The notes beneath the pieces are model-generated. The model saw nothing but the letters and a program-made list of their open reading frames with translations. It had not been told where the DNA came from and did not search any database. Made by a program: the position numbers and the translations under genes. 64,000 nucleotides of DNA from Panulirus ornatus. Lineage: Eukaryota > Arthropoda > Malacostraca > Decapoda > Palinuridae. The stretch spans positions 22,417,821 through 22,481,820 of the forward strand of contig NC_092248.1 of NCBI RefSeq assembly GCF_036320965.1. Direction: 5' to 3'. Below are positions 15,711-30,953 of this stretch, in pieces. Numbering within the stretch: position 1 is the stretch's first letter; the number at the start of each line of letters is the position of its first letter.

Positions 15711-16617
15711 TTCCCACTTCTCCTCGTTCCCTCCACCTCTGACACATATATTCTCTTGGTCAATCTTTCGTCACTCATTCTATCCATGTTACCAAACCAT
15801 TTCAAAACACCCTCTTCTGCTCTCTCAAAGACCCTCTTTTTATTACCACACATCTCTCTTACGCTTTTATTACTTACTCTATCAAACCACCTCACACCAC
15901 ATTTTGTCCTCAAACATCCCATTTCCAGCACAACCACCCTCCTCCGTAAAACTCGACTTCCACACATTCTTCAACGCTCCCAGAACTTTCGCCCCCTCCG
16001 CCACCCTATGATTCACCTCCGATTCCATGGTTCCACCCGCTGCCAAATCTTCTCTCAGTATCTAAAACACTTCACTTCCTCCAGTTTTCTCCATTCAAAC
16101 TTACCTCCCAATTGACTTGTCCCTCAACCCTACTGCAGATAATAGCCTTGCTCTTATTCACATTTACTCTCAGCTTTCTTTTAAACACTTTACCAAACTC
16201 AGTCACCAGATTCTGCAGTTTCTCACATGAATCCGCTACCAGCGCTGTATCATCAGTGAACAACAAGTGACTCACTTCGCAGGCTCTCTCATCCACAACA
16301 GACTGCATACTTGCCCCTCTTTCCAAAACTCTTGCATTCACCTCCCTAACAAACACATCCATAAACAAATTAAACAACCACGGAGACATCACACACCCCT
16401 GCCACTAACCAACATTCACTGAGAGACAATCACTTTCCTCTCCTCCTACACGTACACATGCCTTGCATCCTCGATAAAAACTTTTCACTGTTTATAACAA
16501 CTTGCCTCCCACACCATATATTCTTAATACCTTCCACAGAGCATCTCTATCAATTCTATCATATGCCTTCTCCAGATGCATAAATGCTACATACAAATCC
16601 ATTTGCTTTCCTAAGTA

Positions 16618-16623
<6 letters not shown>
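15711..16623 (-). mobile_element. RTE-like fragment, inverted against the preceding copy
   Basis: On the minus strand it covers RT motif A (DLYVAFMHLEKAYDRI region) through motif B and C to the C-terminal domain (EGTRRSG), with no 3'UTR. Near 15950 about 110 bp of the C-terminal domain is missing: CTCCGTAAAACTCGAC replaces the longer sequence seen at 27626-27736. The right end is cut at AAGTATTTCTAA by the (TA)n of the next element. Confidence 0.88.

Positions 16624-16685
<62 letters not shown>
16624..16685. repeat. (TA)n microsatellite, tail of nested RTE
   Basis: 62 bp of TA between a cut RTE body on the left and the 3' terminal block of another minus-strand RTE on the right. Confidence 0.95.
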
Positions 16686-16688
<3 letters not shown>

Positions 16689-16974
16689 TCTATTTTCCTT
16701 TGTCGCTGTCTCCCGCGTTTGCGAGGTAGCGCAAGGAAACAGACGAAAGATATGGCCCAACTCACCCCCATACACATGTACATACATACACGTCCACACA
16801 CGCAAATATAAATACCTATACATCTCAATGTACACATATATATATACACACACAGACACATACATATTTACCAATGCACACAATTCACACTGTCTGCCTT
16901 TATTCATTCCCATTGCCACCTCGCCACACATGGAATACCATCCCCCTCCTCCCTCATGTGTGCGAGGTAGCGCT
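16686..16974 (-). mobile_element. RTE-like 3'UTR fragment (strongly 5'-truncated)
   Basis: Only the terminal block (TTTGTCGCTGTCTCCCGCGT at 16698) and the TG/AT-rich and CACCTCGCCACACATGGAAT segments are present. It ends at GTGCGAGGTAGCGCT. Reading left to right it is a complete 3' tail inserted into the preceding copy. Confidence 0.88.
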
Positions 16975-16982
16975 ATATATAT

Positions 16983-17216
16983 TATCCCTGGGGATAGGGG
17001 AGAAAGAATACTTCCCACGTATTCCCTGCGTGTCGTAGAAGACGACTAAAAGGGAAGGGAGCGGGGGGCTGGAATTCCTCCCCTCTTTTTTTTTTTTAAA
17101 TTTTCCAAAACAAGGAACCGAGAAGGTGGCCATGTGAGGATATTCCCTCAAAGGCCCAGTCCTCTGTTTTTAACGCTACCTCGCTAATCCGGGAAATGGC
17201 GAATAGTATGAAAAAT
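16983..17216 (+). mobile_element. Short non-autonomous RTE-derived element, complete
   Basis: About 234 bp. Its 5' half (ATCCCTGGGGATAGGGG, GAATACTTCCCACG, GTCGTAGAAGACGACT, GGGAGCGGGGGGCTGG) matches the 5' leader of the autonomous RTE at 61033. It then has a T-run, a central block (GTGAGGATATTCCCTCAAAG) and a 3' end CGCTACCTCGCTAATCCGGG, which resembles the RTE 3' terminal block in the same orientation. It ends in GCGAATAGTATGAAAAA, then (AT)n. No ORF. Confidence 0.82.
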
Positions 17217-20717
<3,501 letters not shown>

Positions 20718-21008
20718 ATCCCTGGGGATAGGGTAGAAAGAATACTTCCCACGCATTCTTCACTTGTCGTAGAAGGCGACTAAAGGGGACGGGAGTGGGG
20801 GCTAGAAACCCTCCCCTCCTTGTATTTTAACTTTCTAAAAGGGGAAACAGAAGGAGTCACGCGGGGAGTGCTCATCCTCCTCGAAGGCTCAGATTGGGGT
20901 GTCTAAATGTGTATGGATGTAACCAAGATAAGAAAAAAGGAGAGATAGGTCCTATGTTTGAGGAAAGGAACCTGGATGTTTTGGCTCTGAGTGAAACGAA
21001 GCTCAAGG

Positions 21009-21010
<2 letters not shown>

Positions 21011-21086
<76 letters not shown>
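21011..21086. repeat. (TA)n microsatellite replacing the centre of an RTE
   Basis: 76 bp of TA joining endonuclease codons to the RT C-terminal codons within one orientation. Confidence 0.95.
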
Positions 21087-21090
<4 letters not shown>

Positions 21091-21698
21091 TATTAGGTAC
21101 AGTAGGGTTGAGGGTCAAGTCAATTGGGAGGTAAGTTTGAATGGAGAAACCTGGAGGAAGTAAAGTGTTTTAGATATCTGGGAGTGGATCTGGCAGCGGA
21201 TGGAACCATGGAAGCGGAAGTGAATCATAGGGTGGGGGAGGGGGCGAAAATTCTGGGAGCCTTGAAGAATGTGTGGAAGTCGAGAACATTATCTCGGAAA
21301 GCAAAAATGGGTATGCTTGAAGGAATAGTGGTTCCAACAATGTTGTATGGTTGCGAGGCGTGGGCTATGGATAGAGTTGTGCACAGGAGGGTGGATGTGC
21401 TGGAAATGAGATGTTTGAGGACAATGTGTGGTGTGAGGTGGTTTGATCGAGTAAGTAACGTAAGGGTAAGAGAGATGTGTGGAAATAAAAAGAGCGTGGT
21501 TGAGAGAGCAGAAGAGGGTATTTTTTGAATAGTTTGGTCACATGGAGAGAATGAGTTAGGAAAGATTGACAAAGAGAATATATGTGTCAGAGGTGGAGGG
21601 AACGAGAAGTGGGAGACCAAATTGGAGGTGGAAAGATGGAATGAAAAAGATTTTGTGCGATCGGGGCCTGAACATGAAGGAGGGTGAAAGGCGGGCAA
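21087..21698 (+). pseudogene. RTE C-terminal domain remnant
   Basis: Codons VIRYSRVEGQVNWEV, a 1-base loss near 21150 (NGETWRK instead of NGEKLEE), then 21124-21528 with [32 protein letters not shown] and [15 protein letters not shown] frameshift near 21522 (GIF then stop) breaks the final GRPNWRW segment at about 21620. Confidence 0.85.
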
Positions 21699-22172
21699 GG
21701 AATAGAGTGAATTGGATCGATGTGGTATACCGGGGTTGACATGCTGTCAGTGGATTGAATCAGGGCATGTGAAGCGTCTGGGGTAAACCATGGAAAGTTG
21801 TGTGGGGCCTGGATGTGGAAAGGAAGCTGTGGTTTCGGGCATTATTGCATGACAGCTAGAGACTGAGTGTGAATAAATGGGGCCTTTGTTGTCTTTTCCT
21901 AGTGCTACCTCGCACACATGAGGGGGGAGGGGGTTGGTATTCCATGTGTGGCGAGGTGGCGATAGGAATGAATAAAGGCAGACAGTGTGAATTGTGTGCA
22001 TGGGTATATATGTATGTGTCTGTGTGTGTATATATATGTGTACCTTGAGATGTATAGGTATGTATATTTGCGTGTGTGGACGTGTATGTATATACATTGT
22101 GTATGGGGGTGTGTTGGGCCATTTCTTTCGTCTGTTTCCTTGCGCTACCTCGCAAACCCGGGAGACAGCGGC

Positions 22173-22175
22173 AAA

Positions 22176-22260
<85 letters not shown>
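22173..22260. repeat. A-run plus (TA)n, tail of RTE
   Basis: About 21 A residues, then TA repeats to 22260. Unique DNA follows. Confidence 0.93.
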
Positions 22261-22265
<5 letters not shown>

Positions 22266-22483
22266 TAGAATTGAATACGACAATATATTTAGTTATCAAT
22301 CTCTTTTCTCATGTTCTCTGATTTTCTCAGTATTCTTCTACCGTTAGGTTGTGCTCAAACACCAGTTGTCTAAAAATATCCATTCTATTTCACTCAAGCT
22401 TTTGCCTTCACAGAAGCATCATCAGAAATCTACAAAAAAGAGGAAAAATTCTCCATAAAATTGGATACGATGCGTAAAATGCA

Positions 22484-22527
22484 AACCTTGGAGTAGGTTG
22501 GGGCGAAGCTTCCCTGTTCCATGATGG
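22484..22527. repeat. Inverted repeat, left arm (44 bp)
   Basis: Begins AACCTTGGAGTAGGTTGGGG and ends CTGTTCCATGATGG. It is the exact reverse complement of 23386-23429, as far as I can read. Confidence 0.92.
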
Positions 22528-22533
22528 AACAAG

Positions 22534-22535
<2 letters not shown>

Positions 22536-22616
<81 letters not shown>

Positions 22617-22622
22617 TATATG
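22536..22622. repeat. (TA)n microsatellite
   Basis: Starts 8 bp after the left arm of the inverted repeat. Confidence 0.95.
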
Positions 22623-23385
22623 TACGTAAGGAACACACTCGGAAAAAAAATAACACTGCACATAGCACATAAAAATAAGGAAAACCCTGAAAGTGATATA
22701 AATTAACAGTATCATGAAGGGTAGTATGTGTTACAATCTAAATACAAAAGAATATGGAAACAAAAATATAGAAAACCTTAAAGTTAAAGAAAAACACAGA
22801 AGAACAATATTAAACGAGGTAAGAATATAGGAAGTCCATCACTAAATACACTGAGTTAGGCCAAGCGAGACCTGTCAACTCTTGCTTGTGCCACCGTGAA
22901 CACATGAACAAACAAATGCGCACAACCTGATTATATTATTCACTATCACATAGAAACAAAGCTCAGTATACAGAGACATTTGGGATGGTGAAATAAAGTT
23001 CCTTTTTCTCTCTCAAACTGGTTGTTCTTCCGTAAAAACGATTGCGACTTTCTGTAAAAGTTTATGTTTGGTTAGTTTCGTTATGGTTAGATTACTGAGG
23101 ATCAACCCATTCGAGCTGATCCTTTTTTTTTTACAAACTGGTTGTCGTAAAAAAATAACGAATATATATCCAATATCTTATATCTTAAAGAAAGTTACAA
23201 TATTGAGGTTAGGAGGAGGGTCGAGTTGAAGTGGTATGGGTGCGGCGTTGTTGGTATGGCATTATCTCCAGGTCAGGTGTCGGTCACCTGAGTCTCGAGC
23301 CAGCCAGTCCTTACCTACAGTGAAAGGCGACTCGTTTCTCCATCTAGGTTGCTATGAGGAAGGAGGCCCCCGCGCTCCATACACT

Positions 23386-23429
23386 CCATCATGGAACAGG
23401 GAAGCTTCGCCCCAACCTACTCCAAGGTT
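23386..23429. repeat. Inverted repeat, right arm (44 bp)
   Basis: Reads CCATCATGGAACAGGGAAG onward to CCAAGGTT, the reverse complement of the left arm. About 860 bp separates the arms. Confidence 0.92.
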
Positions 23430-26400
23430 AGGGAGATGGCTCTAATGGCTTTGAGACTGTTTTCCTGCTGTAATTAGATGCTTTTCTCAGTAAGTTGCGT
23501 ATATGTTTGTGAAAATTTATATAGTTCGCTGTCGTAGTAAGTTTAGCTGATATCGCTCGTAGCAGAGAAAAATGAATCCGACAACCTCCGTCTGTTGAGA
23601 CAGCGAAAACAATGAAGTGTTGCGAAAGTGGCTGTTGAATTGGTTTAAGAGTAATGAAATGATAATTCTAAAGATAATGAGATTTAATTTCATGATATGT
23701 TATCATTGTTCAGTGTAGTAGTAGTCATAAAAATATTTCGAAATAGGATACAAGTGTGACTCTCGTTTTGTTTTTTGTGAAAGACCCAGTCGTGACGGGT
23801 CCCAGTTAGTGGGTCATTAATATGGGATGAGAATATCCATCAGTTATCTTCTTCGAGTCTTTATGCATTAGATAAAGTCAGATTACCACGATGACAGGAT
23901 AGTGGCAGCCGGATCATTAGATAATGTGATGACCATCTCTATCTTATTTTTGTACCACCAGAGACCTGGAGTGTATGTATGCGGAACGTATGTCGACCCC
24001 GCGCTGGTCTTTGGGCACATTCATGTTGTCATGGTAAATGTGGTTGCATAAATTTCCATATTGATATCCTAATCAAGAAAAACTTTCTTATGCAACAGAA
24101 AGCTCAGATTTTGATATCTATATATTTCTGCAAATTGATCTTCTTTTAATAAGTTCAAATTTTTACATTTACGTATTTGGTGGACAGTATCATGCATGGC
24201 ACATTCATCTAATAAATGAACTTTTTTTGTTAACTTTCATGTCATGATATTCATCAGGTAACGCAGTGCCTCTTGCTTATTAATGTAGTTTGTTCCACGG
24301 TGGACTACCATAGTGAGGATGTGAGGCTTTTTCATAACTACTGAACTGCTTTTAAAAGTCTTTTCTCTTCAGCTTAACTTGGATTATTTGTATTAGTAAA
24401 CCAGGGTATGTGGCAGTGAGGTTGTGGGCTGTATTTTCCAATACGTAATGATGATATAGATTAACTTGTGTAAAAACAGTACAGTTGCTTGCTGTGTTCT
24501 TCCACGTGTGGTTCAGCAAACAAGTGTTATATAATCTGTAATGTATTGCACCAATACAGTTTAGAAAACATATAATTCCGTTGATTGTCCAAACCATCTT
24601 TTAGTTTCATATCACTCCGTACCCGAATCAAATACGAGCTACGCTTTACGTGAGTTGTTCAGTCACCGATACTTTAATAAGTAAAAGTGAAGTCAGAACA
24701 CATTATGAAAGGATGGTGATGGGCAGTTATGAGAGCTGGCTGGACACTTGGCTGAGAAGAGCGAAGGCTGAAGCGACAGTTGTACATATACTGTGGTCAG
24801 TGACGCACGCTTGGCAGCGCAGTGATCCACTGTCCATCTACCGCTGCCTATTGTACACATTTTTTTCTGATTATTCACAGTGGGTAATGTACGTACTGAT
24901 GATCTGCTTTGTTATGTTCTGAATATAGAAGGAACTGCATATTGTGTGTTTAAACGATGAATATTGTGCATAAAAACAGCTTTGTACTTCGGGATGCAAA
25001 TATCTTAGTGCTGTACCAGTTATAGATCAGTTCATTTGCTCGTTTCAGAGGAAAGAAAAACTTTTTCGTTGTGAAATTATGTGTCTATTCATATTTCCTT
25101 CTTTAAAGGTTTGAGTGTGTCTCAGTCCTTTCTCTATAGGTGATAGCGATACCGTGTCATTTCATTATAACAGACGAACAGGTTTCCTCCTTAAGATCGA
25201 GTAACGTAGAGGTCACCGAGTTCGTGTTACCAAGGGCGTTATCTATACAGTCTCTAATCTTAGGAAGATAATGAGTGTGGAGACAGCCCCAAGAGGTACT
25301 GAGTATATTGTTTGTTGGGATTCAGTCAAAAGAGCAGGCCGGATCATCGTAAGTCAAAACAGACAATAGTAGTTGTTCATTGTCGTAAGTCTAATGCATG
25401 TTAGCGGTATATTCACGTATTGTATGTGTAATGAATCATTTTGTACAGTTTGGGCAGGAGGTTCTATACTCATGGGACTCCACCCCTTGAACATTCTTTG
25501 TTAATTCTAAGAGTTTGCCACTGTTCTTTAAAAGCAGATCTACCGCGTCGCGCTCTCCTTGAGAATAGGTAGATACGAACACAGTTGGGTCAGTTATGTG
25601 TTATATGGAGAATGTGGACTTTGTGGATTGCATGCCAGCAGCAGTCCACGTGTATATATTTAAAGATAAAGATTAGTGCAGATACCAAAGTAGATACCGT
25701 TCCTGTAAAATTCCCTAGAGCGTAAGAGAATCAATGAGAAAGGAAGAGATCAAGTTACCTTCCTGAGACACACGTCAGCCTTAGGTAAGCGACCACGATA
25801 TGAGGGTCACTTGGTTGTACCTGTTGCACCTCCATGACTATTCTCTTTTCCTTGACATTACTTTGTACTGCATTAAAACACACATCAAAAAAAGGCAGTC
25901 AATATCTGCTCGTAATTAATCGCAGGCATCTATTAGATTTCTTGAAATGTTTCAATAACTTATGAATAGTCTACAATTTCACTAAGTGTGTGACATGAAA
26001 AACTGATCACAAACAGAAAACGTGAGTCGAGTTGTATTATACGGATGGTAAATATTCAGAGGTATGAATTACATTTCATATTTTTGTTTTGTGTTGCATA
26101 GGAAACATATGTCGGTACCTACGAGCGCTTAGACGAAATTCTGTCTTAAAGCAGGTGTAGTACGTAGCACTCACTGCAGGAAACTCTTAAAGGAATGAGT
26201 CTTGTGAGTTACATGTTGTCAAGTAGTATGTGTGACATAAAGACTGTATGTCAGTAGACTGGATACCAGAAGCTCACATGTGTTGAGGCAGTAAGAGAGT
26301 AATAGCAACAACAAAAGTGTGAAGATTTAGAGAGAGAAGTGAACGTTTGCTTGTCATTGCTTGCGTTGTACGCAGACACTAACGAATATGAAATAGGATT

Positions 26401-26513
26401 ATCTGTCATAGGAAGACTAATAATGTTACGTGTTTTGTACCTATATTTTTCTTCAGCTGGAAATCTTGATGATTTTAACCTTTACTTTAAACTCTCCAGT
26501 GTTTATTTAAGGC

Positions 26514-26585
26514 GGGAAATATTTCAGAAATATTCAGCTAAAAGGGAAAATATTCAGCTAAGAGGAGAAAACTTCAGCAGAGGTG
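26514..26585. repeat. Short degenerate tandem repeat, about 20 bp unit
   Basis: Three imperfect units with the core GAAAATATTCAGCTAAGAGG. Confidence 0.55.
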
Positions 26586-26747
26586 GGAATGGTCAACAGA
26601 GACAGGAAATGCAATTGAAGTCACTGATTCCTTAACTGGCAGTCTTGGTTTGTTGCGAGGATTCAAGGAGTGGAGCGATTTACCCAATTCTAAGCAATGT
26701 TACACAGATCTTTTTAGTTCTTTGCCTCTATTCGTATAAAAGCACTG

Positions 26748-26751
<4 letters not shown>

Positions 26752-26818
<67 letters not shown>
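26752..26818. repeat. (TA)n microsatellite, tail of RTE
   Basis: 67 bp between unique DNA on the left and the terminal block of a minus-strand RTE on the right. Confidence 0.95.
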
Positions 26819-26821
<3 letters not shown>

Positions 26822-28957
26822 TTCTTATTTTATCATTTTGCTTTATCGCTGTCTCCCGCGCTAGCGTAGCTCAAGAAACAGACGAAAGAATGGCCCAACC
26901 CACCTACATACACATGTATATACATACACGTCTACACACGCAAATACACATACCTATACATCTCAATGTATACATATATATACACACACAGACATATACA
27001 TATATACACATGTACATAATTCATAGTCTGTCTTTATTTATTCCCATCGCCACCTCGCCACACATGGAATAACAACCCCCTCCCCCCCTCATGTGTACGA
27101 GGTAGCGCTAGGAAAAGAAAACAAAGGCCCCATTCGTTCACACTCAGTCTCTAGCTGTCATGTAATAATGCACCGAAACCACAGCTCCCTTTCCATATCC
27201 AGGCAGCACAGAAGTTTCCATGGTTTACCCCAGACGCTTCACATGCACTGGTTCAATCCATTGACAGCACGTCGCCCCCGGTATACCACATCGTTCCAGT
27301 TCACTCTATTCCTTGCACACCTTTCACCCTACTGCATGTTCAGACCCCGATCACTCAAAATCTTTTTCACTCCATCTTTCCACCTCCAATCTGGTCTCCC
27401 ACTTGCCCTCGTTCCCTCCACCTCCGACACATATATCCTCTTGGCTAATCTTTCCTCACTCATTCTCTCCTTGTGACCAAACCATTTCAAAACACCCTCT
27501 TCTGCTCTCTCAACCACACTCTTTTTATTTCCACACATCTCTCTTACCCTTACATTACTTACTCGATCAAACCACCTCACACCACATATTGTCCTCAAAC
27601 ATCTCATTTCCAGCACATCCACCCTCATGCGCACAACTCTATCCAGAGCCCACGCTTCGCAACCATACAACATTGTTGGAACCACTATTCCTTCAAACAT
27701 ACCCATTTTTGCTTTCCGAGATAATGTTCTCGACTTCCAAACATTCTTCAAGCCTCCCAGAATTTTCGCCCCCTCCCCCACCCTATGATTCACTTCTGCT
27801 TCCATGGTTCCATCCGCTGCCAGATCCACTCCCAGATATCTAAAACACTTTACTTCCTCCAGTTTTTCTCCATTCAAACTCACCTCCCAGTTGACTTATC
27901 CCTTAACCGTACTCTACCTAATAACCTTGCTCTTATTCACATTTACTCTTAACTCTCTTCTTTCACACACTTTACCAAACTCAGTCACCAGCTTCTGCAG
28001 TTTCTCACATGAATCAGCCACCAGCATTGTATCATCAGCGAACAACAACTGACTAACTTCCCAAGCTCTCTCATCCACAACTGACTCCATACTTGCCCCT
28101 CTTTCCAAAACTCTTGCATTCACTTCCCTAACAACCTCATCCATAAACAAATCAAACAACCATGGAGACATCACACACCCCTGCCGCAAACCTACATTCA
28201 CTGAGAACCAATCACTTTCCTCTCTTCCTACACGTGCACATGCCTTACATCCTCGATAAAAACTTTTCACTGCTTCGAACAACTTGCCTCCTACACCATA
28301 TATTCTTAATACCATCCACAGAGCATCTGTATCAACTCTATCATATACCTTCTCCAGATCCATAAATGCTACATACAAATCCATTTGGCTTTTCTAAGTA
28401 TTTCTCACATACATTCCTCAAAGCAAACACCTGATCCACACATCCTCTACTACTTCTGAAACCACACTGCTCTTCCCCAGTCTGATCCTGTGTACATGAT
28501 TTCACCCTCTCAATCAATACACTCCCATATAATTTACCAGGAATACTCAACAAACTTATACCTCTGTAATTTGAGCACTCACTCTTATCCCCTTTGCCTT
28601 AGTACAATGGCACTATGCAAGCATTCCTCCAATCCTCAGGCACCTCACCATGACTCATACATACCTTTAACAACCTAACCAACCTGTTAACAATACAGTC
28701 ACCCCCTTTTCTTTAATAGATTCCACTGCAATACCATCCAAACCCACTGCCTTGCCGGCTTTCATCTTCCGCAGAGCTTTTACTACCTTTAATCTGTTTA
28801 CCAAATCATTCTCCCTAACCCTCTCACTTTGCACACCGCTTCGACCAAAACACCCTATATCTGCCACTCTATCATCAAACACATTCAACAAACCTTCAAA
28901 GTACTCACTCCATCTCCTTCTCACGTCACCACTACTTGTTATCACCTCCCCACTAGC

Positions 28958-28960
<3 letters not shown>
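26819..28960 (-). mobile_element. RTE-like retrotransposon, 5'-truncated in linker
   Basis: About 2.1 kb: terminal block (GCTGTCTCCCGCGCTAGCG, slightly shortened), full-length 3'UTR, C-terminal domain, RT, then linker. It is cut at codons for the GEVITSSGDV region. An (AT)n joins it to a plus-strand RTE. Confidence 0.9.
27329..28945 (-). pseudogene. RT and C-terminal domain of RTE (broken)
   Basis: Frames: 28667-28945 (RT start, [16 protein letters not shown]), 28341-28553 ([32 protein letters not shown]), 27914-28384 ([41 protein letters not shown]), 27329-27883 ([43 protein letters not shown]). All three RT catalytic Asp codons are readable. Single-base indels near 28394 and 28709 and a stop near 27900 separate the pieces. 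Confidence 0.88.

Positions 28961-29020
<60 letters not shown>
28961..29020. repeat. (AT)n between two oppositely oriented RTEs
   Basis: About 60 bp of AT. On the left is the cut 5' edge of a minus copy; on the right the cut 5' edge of a plus copy. Confidence 0.95.
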
Positions 29021-29029
<9 letters not shown>

Positions 29030-30715
29030 TGAAAAGGGACTGATGATTGGGAATACCTGGTTTAAAAAGCGAGATATACATAAGTATACTTATGTAAGTA
29101 GGAGAGATGGCCAGAGAGCGTTATTGGATTACGTGTTAATTGACAGGCGCGCGAAAGAGAGACTTTTGGATGTTAATGTGCTGAGAGGTGCAACTGGAGG
29201 GATGTCTGATCATTATCTTGTGGAGGCTAAGGTGAAGATTTGTATGGGTTTTCAGAAAAGAAGAGTGAATGTTGGGGTGAAGAGGGTGGTGAGAGTAAGT
29301 GAGCTTGGGAAGGAGACTTGTGTGAGGAAGTACCAGTAGAGACTGAGTACAGAATGGAAAAAGGTGAGAACAATGGAAGTAAGGGGAGTGGGGGAGGAAT
29401 GGGATGTATTTAGGGAATCAGTGATGGATTGCGCAAAAAGATGCTCGTGGCATGAGAAGAGTGGGAGGTGGGTTGATTAGAAAGGGTAGTGAGTGGTGGG
29501 ATGAAGTAAGAGTATTAGTGAAAGAGAAGAGAGAGGCATTTGGACGATTTTTGCAGGGAAAAAATGCAGTTGAGTGGGAGACGTATAAAAGAAAGAGACA
29601 GGAGGTCAAGAGAAAGGTGCAAGAGGTGAAAAAAAGGGCAAATGAGAGTTGGGGTGAGAGAGTATCATTAAATTTTAGGGAGAATAAAAAGATGTCCTGG
29701 AAGGAGGTAAATAAAGTGCGTAAGACAAGGGAGCAAATGGGAACTTCAGTGAAGGGGGCAAATGGGGAGGTGATAACAAGTAGTGGTGATGTGAGAAGGA
29801 GATGGAGTGAGTATTTTGAAGGTTTGTTGAATGTGTTTGATGATAGAGTGGCAGATATAGGGTGTTTTGGTCGAGATGGTGTGCAAAGTGAGAGGGTTAG
29901 GGAAAATGATTTGGTAAACAGAGAAGAGGTAGTAAAAGCTTTGCGGAAGATGAAAGCCGGCAAGGCAGCAGGTTTGGATGGTATTGCAGTGGAATTTATT
30001 AAAAAAGGGGGTGACTGTATTGTTGACTGGTTGGTAAGGTTATTTAATGTATGTATGACTCACGGTGAGGTGCCTGAGGATTGGCGGAATGCGTGCATAG
30101 TGCCATTGTACAAAGGCAAAGGGGATAAGAGTGAGTGCTCAAATTACAGAGGTATAAGTTTGTTGAGTATTCCTGGTAAATTATATGGAAGGGTATTGAT
30201 TGAGAGGGTGAAGGCATGTACAGAGCATCAGATTGGGGAAGAGCAGTGTGGTTTCAGAAGTGGTAGAGGATGTGTGGATTAGGTGTTTGCTTTGAAGAAT
30301 GTATGTGAGAAATACTTAGAAAAGCAAATGGATTTGTATGTAGCATTTATGGATCTGGAGAAGGCATATGATAGAGTTGATAGAGATGCTCTGTGGAAGG
30401 TATTAAGAATATATGGTGTGGGAGGCAAGTTGTTAGAAGCAGTGAAAAGTTTTTATCGAGGATGTAAGGCATATGTACGTGTAGGAAGAGAGGAAAGTGA
30501 TTGGTTCTCAGTGAATGTAGGTTTGCGGCAGGGGTGTGTGATGTCTCCATGGTTGTTTAATTTGTTTATGGATGGGGTTGTTAGGGAGGTGAAGTCTGTT
30601 GGGGATGAGAGAGCTTGGAAAGTGAGTCAGTTGTTGTTCGCTGATGATAAAGCGCTGGTGGCTGATTCATGTGAGAAACTGCAGAAGCTGGTGACTGAGT
30701 TTGGTAAAGTGTGTG
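29021..30715 (+). mobile_element. RTE-like retrotransposon, left part (interrupted by short element)
   Basis: Starts in the endonuclease (CAEKGLMIGNTWFKK), runs through linker and RT to motif C, and is interrupted at 30715 by a 235-bp short element. It resumes at 30954. It reads very close to 61757-63470, including the unusual ICMGFQKRRVN stretch, so the two belong to one young subfamily. Confidence 0.92.
29025..30712 (+). pseudogene. Endonuclease (partial), linker and RT of RTE
   Basis: The endonuclease end (LDYVLIDRRAKERLLDVNV, GGMSDHYLVEAKVK) stops at TAG at 29337. A 1-base insertion near 29440 precedes 29452-30282, 276 residues of linker and RT ([29 protein letters not shown]), ending at CVD then TAG in place of CAG. 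RT continues in the same frame 30283-30712: [30 protein letters not shown], then FADDKALVAD (Thr to Lys beside the catalytic DD). About 33 nt are missing before KSVGDERAW (30592), which keeps frame. Confidence 0.88.
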
Positions 30716-30953
30716 AGAAAGAATACTTCCCACGTATTCCCTGCGTGTCGTAGAAGGCGACTAAAAGGGGAGGGAGCGGGGGGCTGGAAATCCTCCCCTC
30801 TCGTTTTTTTTTTTTTTTTTCTTTTTTTTTTTTTTTTCCAAAAGAAGGAACAGAGAATTGGGCCAGGTGAGGGTATTCCCTCAAGGCCCAGTCCTCTGTT
30901 CTTAACGCTACCTCGCTAATGCGGGAAATGGCGAATAGTTTGAAAGAAAGAAA
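30716..30953 (+). mobile_element. Short non-autonomous RTE-derived element inserted in RT gene
   Basis: Reads GAGAAAGAATACTTCCCACG, GTCGTAGAAGGCGACT, GGGAGCGGGGGGCTGG, a long T-run (about 30804-30837), GTGAGGGTATTCCCTCAAGG, CGCTACCTCGCTAATGCGGG, GCGAATAGTTTGAAAGAAAG. The extreme 5' ATCCCTGGGGATAGGG is missing. It interrupts RT codons KVCERRKLRVNVNKS; roughly 20-25 bp of the target (around RRKLRVN) is not found on either side. Confidence 0.87.

Larger units (their letters stand above)
20718..22193 (+). mobile_element. RTE-like retrotransposon with intact 5' leader and large internal deletion
   Basis: Starts with the family 5' terminus (TATCCCTGGGGATAGGG at 20718), leader hairpins and endonuclease start (GCLNVYGCNQDKKKGEIG, ALSETKLKG to 21010). 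A 76-bp (TA)n follows, then the RT tail (KVIRYSRVEGQVNWEV), the C-terminal domain and the long 3'UTR. About 1.9-2.0 kb (most of endonuclease, linker and RT) is missing. It ends with GCAAACCCGGGAGACAGCGG and A-rich sequence. Confidence 0.87.
22261..26751. other. Gene-poor unique DNA
   Basis: About 4.5 kb with no copy of the RTE family. I find no ORF with a recognisable domain and no spliced-gene signature I would defend. It contains the inverted repeat arms at 22484 and 23386, one (TA)n, and a small degenerate repeat near 26514. Confidence 0.55.

Noticed and set aside
22261..26751. Host gene in the unique block
   Set aside because: Only short open frames without recognisable domains. I could not support an exon chain.
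29418..29963. Antisense ORFs such as 29418-29963, 4104-4550, 58178-58828, 59273-60319 and 61971-62456, similar in several copies
   Set aside because: They are mirror frames of the RTE coding strand, which is purine-rich and so has few antisense stops. Their similarity follows from the similarity of the copies.
26819..30715. Twin-priming inversion of a single RTE
   Set aside because: The minus and plus parts overlap widely in element coordinates (both contain most of RT), so they are two insertions.
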